Part shown: positions 49,301 to 58,358 of the stretch, one piece after another
Position numbering within the stretch: position 1 is the stretch's first letter
How the letters are laid out: the number at the start of each line of letters is the position of its first letter
Assembly (NCBI RefSeq): GCF_051020955.1
Contig: NC_135013.1
Coordinates: forward strand, 3,750,501-3,814,500
Length of the DNA stretch: 64,000 nt
Reading direction: 5' to 3'
DNA from: Megalopta genalis
Lineage: Eukaryota; Arthropoda; Insecta; Hymenoptera; Halictidae
Position numbers and translations under genes: made by a program
Notes under the pieces: generated by a model
What the model was told of the DNA's origin: nothing
Seen by the model: only the letters and a program-made list of their open reading frames with translations
Database searches by the model: none

Positions 49301-50778
49301 AAATATCCGTATACATAAAATCGAACCTGCGAAAAATCGTTTCTCTTACAACGAAACCAAGCTTCGCGATTCTCGCTGGCAAACGAAGTCTATCCTTGAC
49401 ACATCTCGATTCTCCTAACTTTATTTACGTCATCCGACTCCATCCGATCACGCAAAATTCTCCAGAAAATAAACTGTCGAGTGCTAAACACTGAATGCTC
49501 GTCCGAGCGATTTTCCCAGCCACCGAAATTTTCCCTAAACCAAAAATACTCCCAGCCGCCCCGAAAACCACCCAAAAAAAGAAATTCCTCGCGAACCGCA
49601 TCTCTCCGCGTCAGATTTCTTTCGCAGACGAGGGAACAGCATCGACCGCGCCTCCGCGGTGCATCTTCCCCGCCGCGACCATGGCTAACAACCCCCCTGA
49701 TCTCCTTCGGAAAGGCGCAACACGCCGAGCGAGAGCGATGCAACGCGAGAGAACGCGTATCCGTGCATCGTCGAACACATTCAAGACTCCGGAGAAACGA
49801 AAACCTTCGATCCTCTGCGTTCGCGTTCGCGCACGAACAAGTTTCATCCCTTGCGCGAGATCCTGCGGACACGCTCGCGTCTGCTATTTATATCGGATCG
49901 GTCTGAACACGATCTTCGACCGTGTCCCCGATAGTTCGAACAAACAATTCCCTTAGATTCCCACGATCGAGCCACGTCCGTCCGTCCGCATTTAGCGTCG
50001 CCGATAAATCGATCGGACGCGTCCGCGTCCGAGATCCTGCGATTCGTCCGCGTCTCCGAGGACCGTGCGACTCGTCTTCGCGGCATCGGCTTGGGAAACC
50101 TTTAGCGGAGCACCACCGATCATTAAATATTTAACCTCGCCGCGACGGCGAAGCCAATCAGGCCGCGTTGCGGGCTGCGTCCGCGGCGGACACGTCAGAG
50201 TTACGCACAAAACGAAATAAAACGAAACGAAACGAGATCAAACGAAATGAAACGAAATCACCACCACCCCCGTTGCGATTTCAACGAAAGCACGAGCCAC
50301 TTCGTGATCGAATCGAGGCGAATTTAACCCCGAGGCGCCTCTCTTCCCACGAAGCGGACCGACCGAGCCTCTAAGGGTCGCGCGAGGAGTCCGCTCGCGG
50401 CGAAGGACGCCGCTTCAGCGGCTTCGGAAATCGTCCTCGGGGATGATGGAAATTGTCGCGGAAACGTCCGGAGCCCGATCGCCGGGTGCAATCGTCGATC
50501 CAGCTGGTCGAGACAAGGTTGCCCGTCGACCTGTGCTCGTCGACGGCGACCGTCGTCGTCCCCGATACGTTTCTAGCCTCTCCGAAGGGACGGCGCCGAG
50601 GAGGATGCTTCTTGCTAGTCCCGGTTACGTCGAGAGAGAAAGAGGGAGAAAAAGAGAGAGAGAGAGTGTGTGTTTCGTGGCTTTCGTCTACTCACGTGTA
50701 ATTGGACAGGGGCGCTTTCAGGTGCTGGGGCAGCTTCTCGAAGTAGTGCCGGAACTCTTCGAACTCGGTGTCGGCCAT
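29356..50778 (-). CDS. Aplip1: JIP1-type scaffold, APP-like protein interacting protein 1
   Basis: Eight minus-strand coding exons, 50778-50696, 43383-43159, 36316-36081, 33933-33658, 32978-32826, 32068-31788, 30251-30073 and 29428-29356, join in phase to 501 codons plus TAG. This is close to the roughly 490 residues I recall for the fly protein. The N-terminus MADTEFEEF is followed by LVHD and acidic/Ser stretches, then the basic [14 protein letters not shown] motif. The SH3 domain (about residues 287-344) has [19 protein letters not shown] and [14 protein letters not shown]. The PTB domain (about 357-483) has [34 protein letters not shown] and [16 protein letters not shown]. The C-terminus FPIEDIYIE is the Y-acidic peptide that binds kinesin light chain in JIP1. 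Family role: a scaffold for the Hep/JNK module and an adaptor linking kinesin-1 to axonal cargo. No RPxxLxLF-type JNK-docking peptide is visible, as I recall for fly Aplip1. Confidence 0.95.
29429..30072 (-). other. Aplip1 intron
   Basis: A 644-bp intron, 374 bp of which is the foldback element at 29530-29903. Confidence 0.9.
29530..29903. mobile_element. Foldback MITE family F, complete copy
   Basis: TA/CAGGGTGTCCCAAAAATG on the left and ttttcgagacaccctg/TA on the right. The loop contains a small duplication, ctcggtcgcctcggtcgcc. Confidence 0.92.
30073..30251 (-). CDS. Aplip1: Aplip1 exon: PTB core
   Basis: Acceptor tttcacag/aaaagc and donor gtcgg/gtatgc. Encodes [18 protein letters not shown] through [10 protein letters not shown]. 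Confidence 0.95.
30252..31787 (-). other. Aplip1 intron
   Basis: A 1.54-kb intron with an AT-rich stretch near 30765-30800 and a decayed family A MITE at 31130-31292. No other feature recognised. Confidence 0.8.
31130..31292. mobile_element. MITE family A, decayed left end
   Basis: The hairpin core tttttatagttattgac / gactataaaaacgaatcgcg and the right end gagagaatttactg are present. The left terminus is eroded. Confidence 0.75.
31788..32068 (-). CDS. Aplip1: Aplip1 exon: end of SH3 and start of PTB
   Basis: Acceptor tttgaag/gtgtga and donor ccacgg/gtaaac. Encodes the SH3 tail [19 protein letters not shown] and the PTB start [20 protein letters not shown] through MVDRSKPR. Confidence 0.95.
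32135..32547. mobile_element. Foldback MITE family F, divergent ends and expanded loop
   Basis: The left end is ctggctgtcccataattatg and the right end accataattttggaacacc. The loop is lengthened by repeated ctcgcctagcgct / ggctcgcctagg motifs. Confidence 0.82.
32584..32777. mobile_element. MITE family C copy
   Basis: Left end TA/gactgcgagttttatgcat and right end tgcataaaaatccgcagtc are an inverted repeat. Confidence 0.8.
32826..32978 (-). CDS. Aplip1: Aplip1 exon: first half of SH3
   Basis: Acceptor tctcgaag/gaagcg and donor gtgaag/gttcgt, a weak donor. Encodes a Gly-rich linker and [20 protein letters not shown] through DLWCEG. The acceptor is the only AG in the right phase near the conserved sequence. 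Confidence 0.9.
33058..33389. mobile_element. Foldback MITE family F copy, partly eroded left arm
   Basis: Left end gtctaaaaaaatgtcttg and right end tttttgggacatcctg. The inner left arm is shortened. Confidence 0.85.
33390..33530. repeat. AT-rich tandem repeat, AATATAAATATAAT type
   Basis: About 140 bp of aatataatataaatat units abutting the right end of the foldback element. Confidence 0.9.
33658..33933 (-). CDS. Aplip1: Aplip1 exon: Ser/Pro-rich linker before SH3
   Basis: Acceptor attcgcag/gtctgc and donor cgccag/gtgaca. Encodes [18 protein letters not shown] and a Ser/Pro/His-rich, probably disordered region ending SPSSTPG. Confidence 0.88.
34679..34783 (+). pseudogene. C-terminus of a LINE reverse transcriptase ORF (remnant)
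   Basis: Thirty-four codons then TAA. The visible motif is a Cys/His knuckle, CNNC-x8-H-x4-C, within [17 protein letters not shown]. This is the signature at the end of Jockey/R1/CR1-type ORF2 proteins, where the function of the knuckle is not well defined. No RT or endonuclease sequence is present upstream. Confidence 0.75.
34822..35180. repeat. About 3 x 110-125-bp tandem repeat
   Basis: The unit runs ataaacaaacagcaaaagtt ... gaaaccaaattgtttatta ... agtctagattcagagaataa. Three degenerate copies within the LINE 3' region. Confidence 0.85.
35412..35780. mobile_element. Foldback MITE family F, decayed ends
   Basis: The left end is cagtgtatcctaaaaatatc and the right end gcgatacacttatggaacc. 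Inner arms are intact around a GC-rich loop. Confidence 0.85.
35808..35965. mobile_element. MITE family C, decayed copy
   Basis: Left end TA/gactgcgaatttcaccg and right end ttgcataaatatttgccgca; inverted but diverged. Confidence 0.6.
36081..36316 (-). CDS. Aplip1: Aplip1 exon: Gly/Ser-rich segment and basic PEIPKNKK motif
   Basis: Donor aaaaaat/gtaaga is clear. The acceptor is set at gacattag/c because it gives the required phase, but other AGs in the same frame up to 30 bp inside (agcagcag/g) also fit, so the high end is uncertain. Encodes [10 protein letters not shown], a Gly-rich run, [16 protein letters not shown] and [14 protein letters not shown]. Confidence 0.82.
36773..37680. repeat. 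Minisatellite, about 14 units of 60-70 bp
   Basis: The unit contains gatttgagagcctaaaaat, a variable (AT)n, gcggggcag and the 12-bp palindrome ggtattaatacc. The left units are near-identical and the right units diverged. A lone related copy with ggtatcaatacc lies at 37872. Confidence 0.97.
39020..39420. repeat. Tandem repeat of about 40 bp, AATTATATAAATAAGTAAAT type
   Basis: About ten units of aattatataaataagtaaat plus aatgaatatatatgtgt. Confidence 0.95.
39556..39815. mobile_element. MITE family C, well-preserved copy
   Basis: Left TA/gactgcggatcttaatgc and right gcataaaatccgcagtc/TA form clear inverted termini with TA flanks. Confidence 0.82.
40500..40700. repeat. AT-rich low-complexity run
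   Basis: TAATAATATATA-type sequence over 200 bp. Confidence 0.85.
41154..41558. mobile_element. Foldback MITE family F with a duplicated left arm segment
   Basis: TA/cagggtgtccaagcaattt on the left. The block tttgaagtaacttttt is present twice in the left arm (41159 and 41219). Right end tacgggacaccctc. Confidence 0.85.
42070..42232. mobile_element. MITE family A, left-truncated
   Basis: The hairpin core cgattattcgagcctcgcag / aaggttcgaataatcg and the right end aggaagaatttactg/TA are present. Confidence 0.8.
42665..42796. mobile_element. MITE family A fragment
   Basis: Right half only: cgacaattataaaaacgagc through caattagggagacattacg. Confidence 0.75.
42880..42960. mobile_element. MITE family A fragment (right end)
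   Basis: Starts tatcgtatctccttttccc and ends tagagagacattaccg/TA. Confidence 0.75.
43159..43383 (-). CDS. Aplip1: Aplip1 exon 2: acidic N-terminal region
   Basis: Acceptor cgacacag/gctcgt and donor aacatc/gtaagt. One base completes the Thr codon from exon 1, then [20 protein letters not shown] and a strongly acidic stretch ([21 protein letters not shown]). LVHD corresponds to the LTHDI segment of vertebrate JIP1. Confidence 0.92.
43640..44400. repeat. Composite satellite 1 of TTACATTGTAATT units
   Basis: Begins with 15-bp units (gttacgttgcgattt). It passes through a unique linker (gatctgaattgcgaatcg) and then switches strand into 34-36-bp units such as attacaacgtaattgtaaat. Confidence 0.95.
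44940..45480. repeat. Composite satellite 2 of TTACATTGTAATT units
   Basis: About 24 units of tattacattgtaatt, then the same linker as satellite 1 (gatctgaattgcgaatc) followed by inverted units (gaattacaatgtaattg). Confidence 0.95.
46333..47235 (+). mobile_element. Non-autonomous piggyBac element, 903 bp
   Basis: Precise TTAA duplication (46329-46332 and 47236-47239). Termini CCCTTAGCCCTCCG on the left and, inverted, CCCTTAGAGCTCCGCG on the right. Subterminal gctccgctgcgga-like repeats are present. It encodes only the start of a transposase. The paralogous copy at about 47715 shows the uninterrupted site attattaaaagtataac. Confidence 0.92.
46514..47128 (+). pseudogene. Truncated piggyBac transposase, N-terminal part only
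   Basis: A 204-codon frame. The first roughly 100 residues are acidic and Ser-rich ([27 protein letters not shown]). Then comes the N-terminal piggyBac transposase block [20 protein letters not shown]. After about residue 165 the family match stops and the frame runs out in Tyr/Asn/Lys-rich sequence. The catalytic DDD domain and Cys-rich C-terminus are absent, so the element cannot move by itself. A fragment like this could still bind termini, but that is speculation. Confidence 0.85.
47399..48006. repeat. Tandem duplication: 143-bp flank repeated
   Basis: 47399-47541 (gttacagaaaggaggaactt to gtagaatcttgttatct) recurs at 47865-48006 with few changes. The MITE plus this flank was duplicated in tandem. 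Confidence 0.92.
47551..47863. mobile_element. TTAA-flanked MITE, second copy (empty site for piggyBac)
   Basis: TTAA/ccctttgcactcgagtgg on the left and ctcgagtgcaaaagg/TTAA on the right. An internal partial duplication (acgttctaagatcattttta occurs twice) lengthens the left half. Confidence 0.82.
48600..49320. repeat. Degenerate tandem repeat, 4-5 units of 120-210 bp
   Basis: Blocks such as aaatgtgggcacac, ttaaaatcgagaaattt, gtaactgggaagaaaat and aaataaaattctgct recur in the same order. An AT palindrome run (48955-49050) is embedded. Confidence 0.85.
50645..50670. repeat. (GA)n microsatellite in Aplip1 intron 1
   Basis: Short GA run 26 bp downstream of the exon 1 donor. Confidence 0.85.
50696..50778 (-). 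CDS. Aplip1: Aplip1 exon 1 with start codon
   Basis: ATG at 50778-50776 (context ccggaATGgcc), encoding [20 protein letters not shown] and 7 more residues before donor ttacac/gtgagt. MAD-x-EFEEF is the start I recall for fly Aplip1. Confidence 0.92.
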
Positions 50779-51743
50779 TCCGGCGAGGGTGCGTACGGTG
50801 ATAGGAAAAAGGGCCGCGGGGTCGAACGGTCGGTCCTGAAGGCGGCCGTGACGGCCTCGCGGAGAGCTGCTCGTCGACCCCCAGGAAAGCGACGGTGAGA
50901 GATGTCGCTGACGCTCGGGTACGACCTAACCCAGACGGCCGCCTCGACATCGCGACGCCCTATTGATTCCTGCGTGGTGAACGCGGCGCGGGCGCACACC
51001 ACCCCCGCGCGCGCTCCGCGATCTTTCCTGCAAGCGCCGCCAGCGAAATCGAACAACCGGGGGACCGTGCTGCGGGGACGAGCCCGAACAACCCGAACCG
51101 GACCCGATCGCGACTGTACACCCCGTTACTTGCTCGGCCGCAATTTAATATTTCAATCGCGACCCGACGCCCCACGGCCACGCTGCATCCGCAGCTGCAG
51201 CCGATGCTGCATGAACAAAATATGGGCATACAGGCGACTGTATCGACGCGCGTCGGCTGCGAAGACGGGGCGAACAGCGCCGGTAAAGAGATCGTTGGAT
51301 GATTTTTAAGGGTGATTGATGGACTAGATGCTGTAATTATTCTCGCGTGGAATAGATATTGCTTTTCGTTAGATACGATTCGCCTCGTCATGCGATCATT
51401 TTGTTGCGTTTTTTTTCGCGAAACAAGTAGAATCATTCTCGCGAGAAAGTCGGAGACCGTTCGCAATTCGTACGGGTCCTACGGTTTTAGCGTCCAGCCT
51501 GACAGAAGTTAGCGTTTAACTGGCCCGTTCTATGATTCCTTTGGGAGACGCGTTGGCTTTAGCTTTCTTATCGGTGACGATTCTCTTTTATCCAGGAAGA
51601 GAACGTTCGCGTGCGTTTTGCGTCGTTGTTCAATGCGACGATTCGATGTCGGTGAGGGAGGAATAGGATTCGATGTTTGTTCAAGAGAAACGATTAGTGC
51701 TCGAGTTCGAAGTTCGCGGCGGAAAGTAGATGAATATGGAATG

Positions 51744-51953
51744 CGGTAAATTCTCCCGAATTTTCCTTCGGCTTGTAAACAGAAATGGACGATTTGGGAG
51801 AAGAGGATGCGATTATTCGCGGCACATTTTTATAGTTACCGATGGGCAATTGTAAATACGAGGTGCGAGGCTCGAATAATCGTGTCTCCTCTTCCCAAAT
51901 TGTCCATTTTTGTTTACACAGCCGAAGGGAAATTGGGGAGAATTTACCGTGCC
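51744..51953. mobile_element. MITE family A copy (in duplicated segment)
   Basis: Left end cggtaaattctcccgaatt, right end ggggagaatttaccg. Its outer arm is the variant ttccttcggcttg / cagccgaaggg. Confidence 0.85.
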
Positions 51954-52440
51954 GTTTTGTTTCTCGCGAGTCTGTTGCAATATTGCAAACGTAAGAGATA
52001 AAAGTTCTTGCGGACGTTCGCTCTATTCGGTTATTGTCGGCTATAGAATATTAACGTGTGAACGATTCTCGATGTCGAACTTGCAGTAGAAAGACGCAAA
52101 CGGTACCGAGTACAGAACACTGACTTCTCTTACGATACTTTAACGGAAAATTTGCGTCGGCTTCTGTTGGACAATCTCGTCGATCTTTTTATCGGCTGAG
52201 GATTCGGGCGTGAAATTCCATCGAAAGAATGATTAAATGAAAGAGCAGTTGCTTCGAATATAATCGTAAACCCCGATATCAAACTAAGCAGCATCGAACT
52301 AAGCTTTTGTACGAGCGTTATCGAACAACTCTGGAACATCGGCGTTGATCGGTGATTGATTTTTAGCGGTTTATACCTTTTGTTGAACATTATTCGCGTT
52401 GCATTTGATTTTCCGCGATGTGACGGACAGCTGTTGAATA

Positions 52441-52554
52441 CAGTAAATTCTCCCCAATTCGCGCTCAGATCGCGCGCAAAAGTGGACAATTTGGGAAGAG
52501 GAAATGCGATTGTTCGAGCCTCGTGGCTCGTTTTTATAATCGTTGACAATCGGT
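52441..52554. mobile_element. MITE family A, right half missing
   Basis: TA/cagtaaattctccccaatt, then the left arm to ctcgtttttataatcg. The right arm is replaced by unrelated sequence. Confidence 0.85.
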
Positions 52555-53048
52555 GATTTTTTTAGCAATTAATTGCCTTAATTTTTAGCGGCAATTACCA
52601 AATGCCTCGTCAGTGAATTTTGTACGGACAGTCGCAGGACATAATCCAGGGAATTTGTTTCGGATGCGAAAATTGATCAGGGAAACGAACACGCGATAGG
52701 AATCTCCCAGAGGAATGTCTGTTCCACTATCGAACGGCGTATCCCGGCGGCAGATAAAATTTTTATGGAGCAGATACATTAGAAGAAAAACGTACCAACA
52801 AAACGAACACGCTGTTACGTCGCGAACAGTCTAAATGACAATGATGATCGTATCGAATAACAAAATTGAATAACAACATTTTTTAAATTCCGTTAAAATT
52901 ATCAACAAAGTTTGTTACTGCATCGCATTGCGACTCAGTAACCTTCGAATTTAAAAAAGAACAAAACGAGGAATTTTTAAGGAAAACAAGTCCCCCTTCG
53001 ATTTCAAGGTTCTTTCGCGTCGATAGATCATATCGTAGCATTTATTAA

Positions 53049-53855
53049 TAGTCTGTGGATTCTATGCGTTTATAACAAAATCGAATAGTTGCAATTTGAA
53101 ACAATGAAAAGTTCAAAAGAACTAAAAAATGTGAGTGCATTATTTTCAGTCAATTAAAATGGTTAAAGAAAGAATGGAATGTTAAAAAGAATTAAAAAAT
53201 GTCAGTGTATTATTTTCAATCAATTGAAATAATTAACGAAAGAATGGAAAGTTTAAAGGATTAAAAAATGTCAGTGTATTATTTTCAATCAATTAAAATA
53301 ATTAAAGGAAGAATAGAAAGTTTAAAGGATTAAAAAATGTCAGTGTATTATTTTCAATCAATTGAAATAATTAACGAAAGAACGGAAAGTTTAAAGGATT
53401 AAAAAATGTCAGTGTATTATTTTCAATCAATTAAAATAATTAAAGGAAGAATAGAAAGTTTAAAGGATTAAAAAATGTCAGTGTATTATTTTCAATCAAT
53501 TGAAATAATTAACGAAAGAACGGAAAGTTTAAAGGATTAAAAAATGTCAGTGTATTATTTTCAATCAATTAAAATAATTAAAGAAAGAATGGAAAGTTTA
53601 AAGGATTAAAAAATGTCAGTGTATTATTTTCAACCAATTAAAACGAATAAAGAAAGAATGGAAAGTTCAAAAGAATTTATAAATGTCAATGTACTCTCTC
53701 TATTTTTAATCAATTAAAATGATAAAAGGAAGAATAGAAAGTACGAAACAAATAAAAAATGTCAGTATATTATTTTGACTCAATTGAAACGATTAAAGAA
53801 TCTGCATCTTTTTGCAAACGATGCAGCAAATTTCTATTTCGCGTAAAAGTCCGCA
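53049..53855. mobile_element. MITE family C with internal minisatellite
   Basis: Left end TA/gtctgtggattctatgcg and right end cgcgtaaaagtccgcagtc flank an array of about 11 units of about 61 bp (53110-53770). Confidence 0.75.
53110..53770. repeat. Minisatellite, about 11 units of 61 bp
   Basis: The unit contains aaaaaatgtcagtgtattat, ttcaatcaattaaaata and gaaagaatggaaagttt. Two alternating unit subtypes (aattgaaataattaacg / aattaaaataattaaag) indicate dimer-wise expansion. Confidence 0.97.
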
Positions 53856-54147
53856 GTCGGTTGATCAATCGTTGATGGAATTGTGTTTCACGTGGCAAGC
53901 TGGGAACGTTGTTAAAGAGAATAGAGTGTTTAACAAGAGGCAGCGGATGTAGGCAACGAAGAGGGATTAATGTCGGTTAATCGAGTTACAGAAGTTGGCC
54001 GTATCAAAAGTTTCGGGATCCGCTGTTTGAAACGCGGCGCGATAAACAGTCTTGCGTTTCTTCCGGATTCAATTCGCGAACCCGACCGAAATTAACGCGC
54101 GAACGTATTCTACGCAGACAAATATTTCGATCATTCTCAAATTGGAG

Positions 54148-54680
54148 TAAATTCTTCCTGATTTGCGTTCAGCTTGGAAACAAAAATGGACAACTTTTGT
54201 AGACAAGAGGAGGCCACGATTATTCCAGCGTTGCGGCTCGTTTTTATGCAGCGTGTCCTAAAATTATTGTACGAGCGTTCCTGAGGTGATTTGGAGCAAC
54301 TTTTTCCTTAGCGAAAATGTTCTACGAGGTTTCGTTCACGAGTTATTAACGAAAAACAGCGACCAATCAGAGAACGAGTGCGGCCAATGCCGCGTCGCGT
54401 CGGCCGTCTGACGCAGCGGCAGTGGTCGCGAGGGTGGGGCGTCAGCCGTGCGCGGTCTCTCATTGGCCACTGTTTTTCGCTAATAACTCGTAAACGAAGC
54501 CTCGGATTGCATTTTCGCTGAGGAAAAAGTTACTTCAAATCACTTCAGGAACGCTCATACAATACTTCTGGGACACCCTGTAGTTGTCCACAATCGGTAA
54601 CTATAAAAACAAGTCGCTTGAATAATCGTATCTCCTCTTCCCAAATTGTCTATTTTTGTGCACAATCTCTCTATTACTGT
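54148..54680. mobile_element. MITE family A split by a family F foldback
   Basis: Left half gtaaattcttcctgatttg to ggctcgtttttat; right half gttgtccacaatcggtaac to ctctattactg/TA. The break coincides with the ends of 54249-54577. Confidence 0.85.
54249..54577. mobile_element. Foldback MITE family F nested in family A
   Basis: Left cagcgtgtcctaaaattatt and right acttctgggacaccctg/TA, inserted at a TA of the host element (gttttta-TA-gttgtcc). Confidence 0.9.
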
Positions 54681-55439
54681 ATATTAATTTTTCAGAATAA
54701 ATAAACTCCGCAGAAGAAACGTAGCTGAAACCATTGCACTGATTGCACTCGCAAATTTTTTTCGCATGCAATTAACAATCCAGCAAACCCAATGAACACT
54801 CGCAAAGTCTGCGAGCGTAATGCACGGCTGTTCGAGCGAAACAAAATGGATTGTAATATTCCGTGCGACATTTATGCAACATCGTCGGAAATATTCCGCG
54901 CTCGTTCGGCTCGGTATTTTCACAATCTTTTTTTTCCTCGATTACCTTCGATCTCGATTACATTCGACTCCTTTCTTTCAATCAAACCGTTTCATTCGTG
55001 CTGAGAGCGAACACCAAGAGGATCTCGCTGTCGGCAAACAACGAATACCCATCGTCTTGTTCTTACTTAGAGTCCCTTCGATATTTTCGCTAATCGATGG
55101 AATCGGTTTGAAGTAGACGATTTGTATCGATGGAACCGAGAACGAGATATAAATCATATTTCACATCGAAATTCTTTTAGAAAGCTTCGCGAAAGAGATC
55201 ATTCGTATCTGTTTCAAAACGTGCTGGTCTAGGATAAATAAAATTAAACGGACTGATATCTAGTTCGAACGAACGATAATAATGTTCATTATTTATTCCC
55301 TTCCTTTTTAGAACAATTTTCATCTCTTTTGAGATTATTTTGCATTACATCGAATGTACGAAATGTTGTCGAGAATAACATGTTGTTGAGAAGTTACATA
55401 TTTTTATATTATTTCAGACAGATAGTTTGCAGTTTTTTA

Positions 55440-55850
55440 GATAATGTTCACTTAATAATGTTAAAAGTGTAACCGGTAATAAATAATAAATGTGAACTAA
55501 TTAACTGGTAGTAATAAATGTAAACAGTAATCAATAATGTTAATTTAATAATGTGAAAAGCGTAACCGTTGTTAGATAATAAATGTGAACGAATTATCTG
55601 GTAGTAATAAATGTAAACAGTAATAATGTTAATAATGCTAAAAGCATAACCGGTAATAAATAATAAACGTGAACTAATTATCTGATAGTAATAAATGTAA
55701 ACAGTAACCAATAATATTAATTTAATAATGCGAAAAACGTAATCGTTAGTAAATAATAAATGTGAACTAATTAACCGGTAGTAATAAATGTAAACAGTAA
55801 TAATGTTAATAATGTTGAAAGCATAACCTGTAATAAATAATAAACATGAG
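55440..55850. repeat. Tandem repeat, about 4 units of about 100 bp
   Basis: Units contain gtaaccggtaataaataata, gtgaactaatt and agtaataaatgtaaacagta. Confidence 0.92.
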
Positions 55851-56589
55851 CTAATTACCTGGCAGCGATAAATTGTTTTCAGTAAATTGTTCTCAAATCG
55901 GCGAAGAATGAAGAATTAAACGGTTCGTTATTATTAATGACCGATCCTTAATATTTTTCTACGAGAATTCGCGCGCGCGAACCAACTCGTCGGTCGACTT
56001 AATGTCAATTAAACGTTGAAAAAAGCTCTCCGTACATTATCGCGTGTTTCAAAACGTGTACGTATCGCTTAATTGATTATCGAGATTCCATATTTTACTG
56101 CGTCAAGTCGCAACGGAGCCTTAAACATAACCATAAACGCTCTTCTGTAGTCTTCCCTCGGCCTCCGAACTTCGTTCAATGTAGCAAATTAGAAACGTCC
56201 AGATCTCAGTTCAAAGGAACAGCCTGACGAAGCAGATATCGCGGTTTTGTGGGGGCAATCCAGCTAAACGTAAGACAAGCGGTCCGGAGAATACGGGTCG
56301 AAATACGTTCGAATCGAAATTAATCTCGTATTTCAGCGAATGTCGCTAGTGAATTGAATTATTGAATTATAACGCAGAAAATCAATTTATCTTATCAGAT
56401 AAACTTAGAATTCATAAAATCTTCCGACACACTCTACGGCAGCTGCTTGCACGCCAGCGGCCATCTTGTTCAACTTTTTCTGAATCCTCTAGATTTATTT
56501 GACCCAGATCGTGTCTTATAAAAATTCTCATCGGGCGAATCAATGCGATAATCCCGAACATTTCTTTATACAATTAATCTTGGAAATTC

Positions 56590-57000
56590 TAAATAATATT
56601 ATTGTTATTGTTATTATCATTATTACTACCTATTATTATTATTATTGTTATTATTAGTATCATTATTATTATCATTATTATTATCTATTATTATTATCAT
56701 TATTATTATCTATCATTATTATCATTATTATTATATGTTATTATTATCATTATCATTACCTCTATTACTATTATTATCATTACTATTATCTTTTATTATT
56801 ATCATTATTATTACCTCTATTACTATTATTATCATTATTATTATCTCTGTTATTATTATAATTATTATTATCTATCATTATTATCATTATTATTATCTGT
56901 TATTATTATCATTATCATTACCTAGTATTATTATTATCTGTTATTATTATCATTATAATTATCTATCATTATTATCATTATTATTAACATTATAGCCGCC
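56590..57000. repeat. (ATT/ATC)n microsatellite
   Basis: About 400 bp of attattattatcattatt. Gives poly-Ile/Tyr open frames of no meaning. Confidence 0.97.
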
Positions 57001-58358
57001 TTCGGGAATCTTGTTGAAGATTTTCTCCTGCTATAAAAATCAAAAAACAGAAATTATTGTTATTATTGTTTTTACCATTACTTACTAATTAACCGGGAAA
57101 AATACCACTTTACCAAGATACCACCGAAATACCAAGAATACCGCAGAATAAAATATATCCAGCGATTCGAATTCAAAAATTGATTCAATTTCGCCGGCAT
57201 ACGTCGAACTCCGGAAGCTTCGAATCGCCGAACACATACGATATTTAATCGTGATCCGACGATTCGTTAACTCTATGATCTATATAAAATGTAATTATCA
57301 CCGGCACTTTTGCGAGCGAACGTATGCCAGCGCGGCGCCGAAAACGATTCGTCGTCGAGCGGCGAACGCCGCGCGCGATAAAGGGAAGCATCCTCTACGC
57401 AGATCGAATGATACTTTCAATTCTCCTAATGCCGCGGGAGCGTCCGGTATAATTTAGCGAGGGGTAGCGTCGCTGGATGGTAGCTGATAGTGGTAAGTGA
57501 TGGACATCGGTAATGTGCTGCATCTGCTTTGCCGCGAGAGAAACGGAGGAACCCGTCGTCGTCCTCCGGCCGTTCGAGCTTTTATGAAACCGCTCCCTTT
57601 GTTCCAGGAAAATAAATACAAGCCGGGAACGATTGTCTCATTGAAAAGGAATCCAATTCTTCGGGGACGAACCGCACTTCCGGTCGGCGCCGCTCTCTTT
57701 ATCCGCTACCGAACGGCGTTTTTAAAACGTTCGTGAAACAATCTCGAGAGATCGATGATTTTACGAGCATAAGTGAACGATCCTGCGAACAATTCTGCGC
57801 GAACATCCCTTTTTGCACTTTATTTTTTGGAAAATTTGTTGTTTTACGTTGCTTTGTTATGTCGGACAGGAGATTAGGATGTTCGTAAGTTCGCGCGACG
57901 TCCTCGCAGTTTGCTTTTCTGCCAGTGATTATTGTCATGAACGCGTAAAGTTTATTATTTTATTATTTTCTTTTTTTGGTTAGTTTTTATTATTATTTTT
58001 AGTTTTTATTATTTTCATATGGTATAATGAAAAATTGAAAGTATTAATGAATCGAATCTTGTAATGTATGCAAGTGTATATTTGTGTAAAATAATCTTGA
58101 GTAATCGTATTATTGTTATTTAGTAATTGAACGGGCAAAATACCCTTTAAATTATGTAGGATATAATATATACAGTGATTTCAATCGAAAATACGTAGCG
58201 TAAATTGCGTCGGAAAATTTGGAATAAATATACACTTGATTACATAATAATTGATTAATATATAATTGAAGAATTCTATTCGATATTTATATTTAAAGAA
58301 TTTATGAAATATTGTCAAATATATCGGATAACAATACTAATAAAAATTGAAGAATCTA

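Larger units (their letters stand above)
43384..50695 (-). other. Aplip1 intron 1 (7.3 kb)
   Basis: Holds two related composite satellites (43640-44400, 44940-45480), a piggyBac insertion inside a tandemly duplicated TTAA element (46229-48006), a degenerate 170-210-bp tandem repeat (48600-49320) and a GC/CpG-rich part near exon 1 (49500-50690). No exon seen. Confidence 0.8.
51349..52554. repeat. Segmental duplication copy 1 (1.2 kb)
   Basis: Aligns collinearly with 60698-61915 at about 95% or better by eye. Shared blocks include tagaatcattctcgcgagaa, gcgtttaactggcccgttct and cgaactaagcttttgta. It contains two family A MITE copies (51744-51953 and 52441-52554). The match ends inside the hairpin centre of the second. 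Confidence 0.92.
50779..54140. other. 5' flank of Aplip1 and left half of the divergent spacer
   Basis: 50779-51340 is GC- and CpG-rich and probably holds the Aplip1 promoter and 5'UTR on the minus strand. No TATA box is obvious. Beyond that lie the 1.2-kb duplicated segment and a family C MITE with a minisatellite, listed separately. Confidence 0.5.
54681..58358. other. Spacer without recognised gene
   Basis: Contains a tandem repeat of about 100 bp (55440-55850) and an ATT/ATC microsatellite (56590-57000). Otherwise mixed sequence with no recognised gene. Confidence 0.5.

Noticed and set aside
50443..50898. 151-codon plus-strand open frame
   Set aside because: Lies antisense to Aplip1 exon 1 and its 5' flank. 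The minus strand carries the conserved protein.
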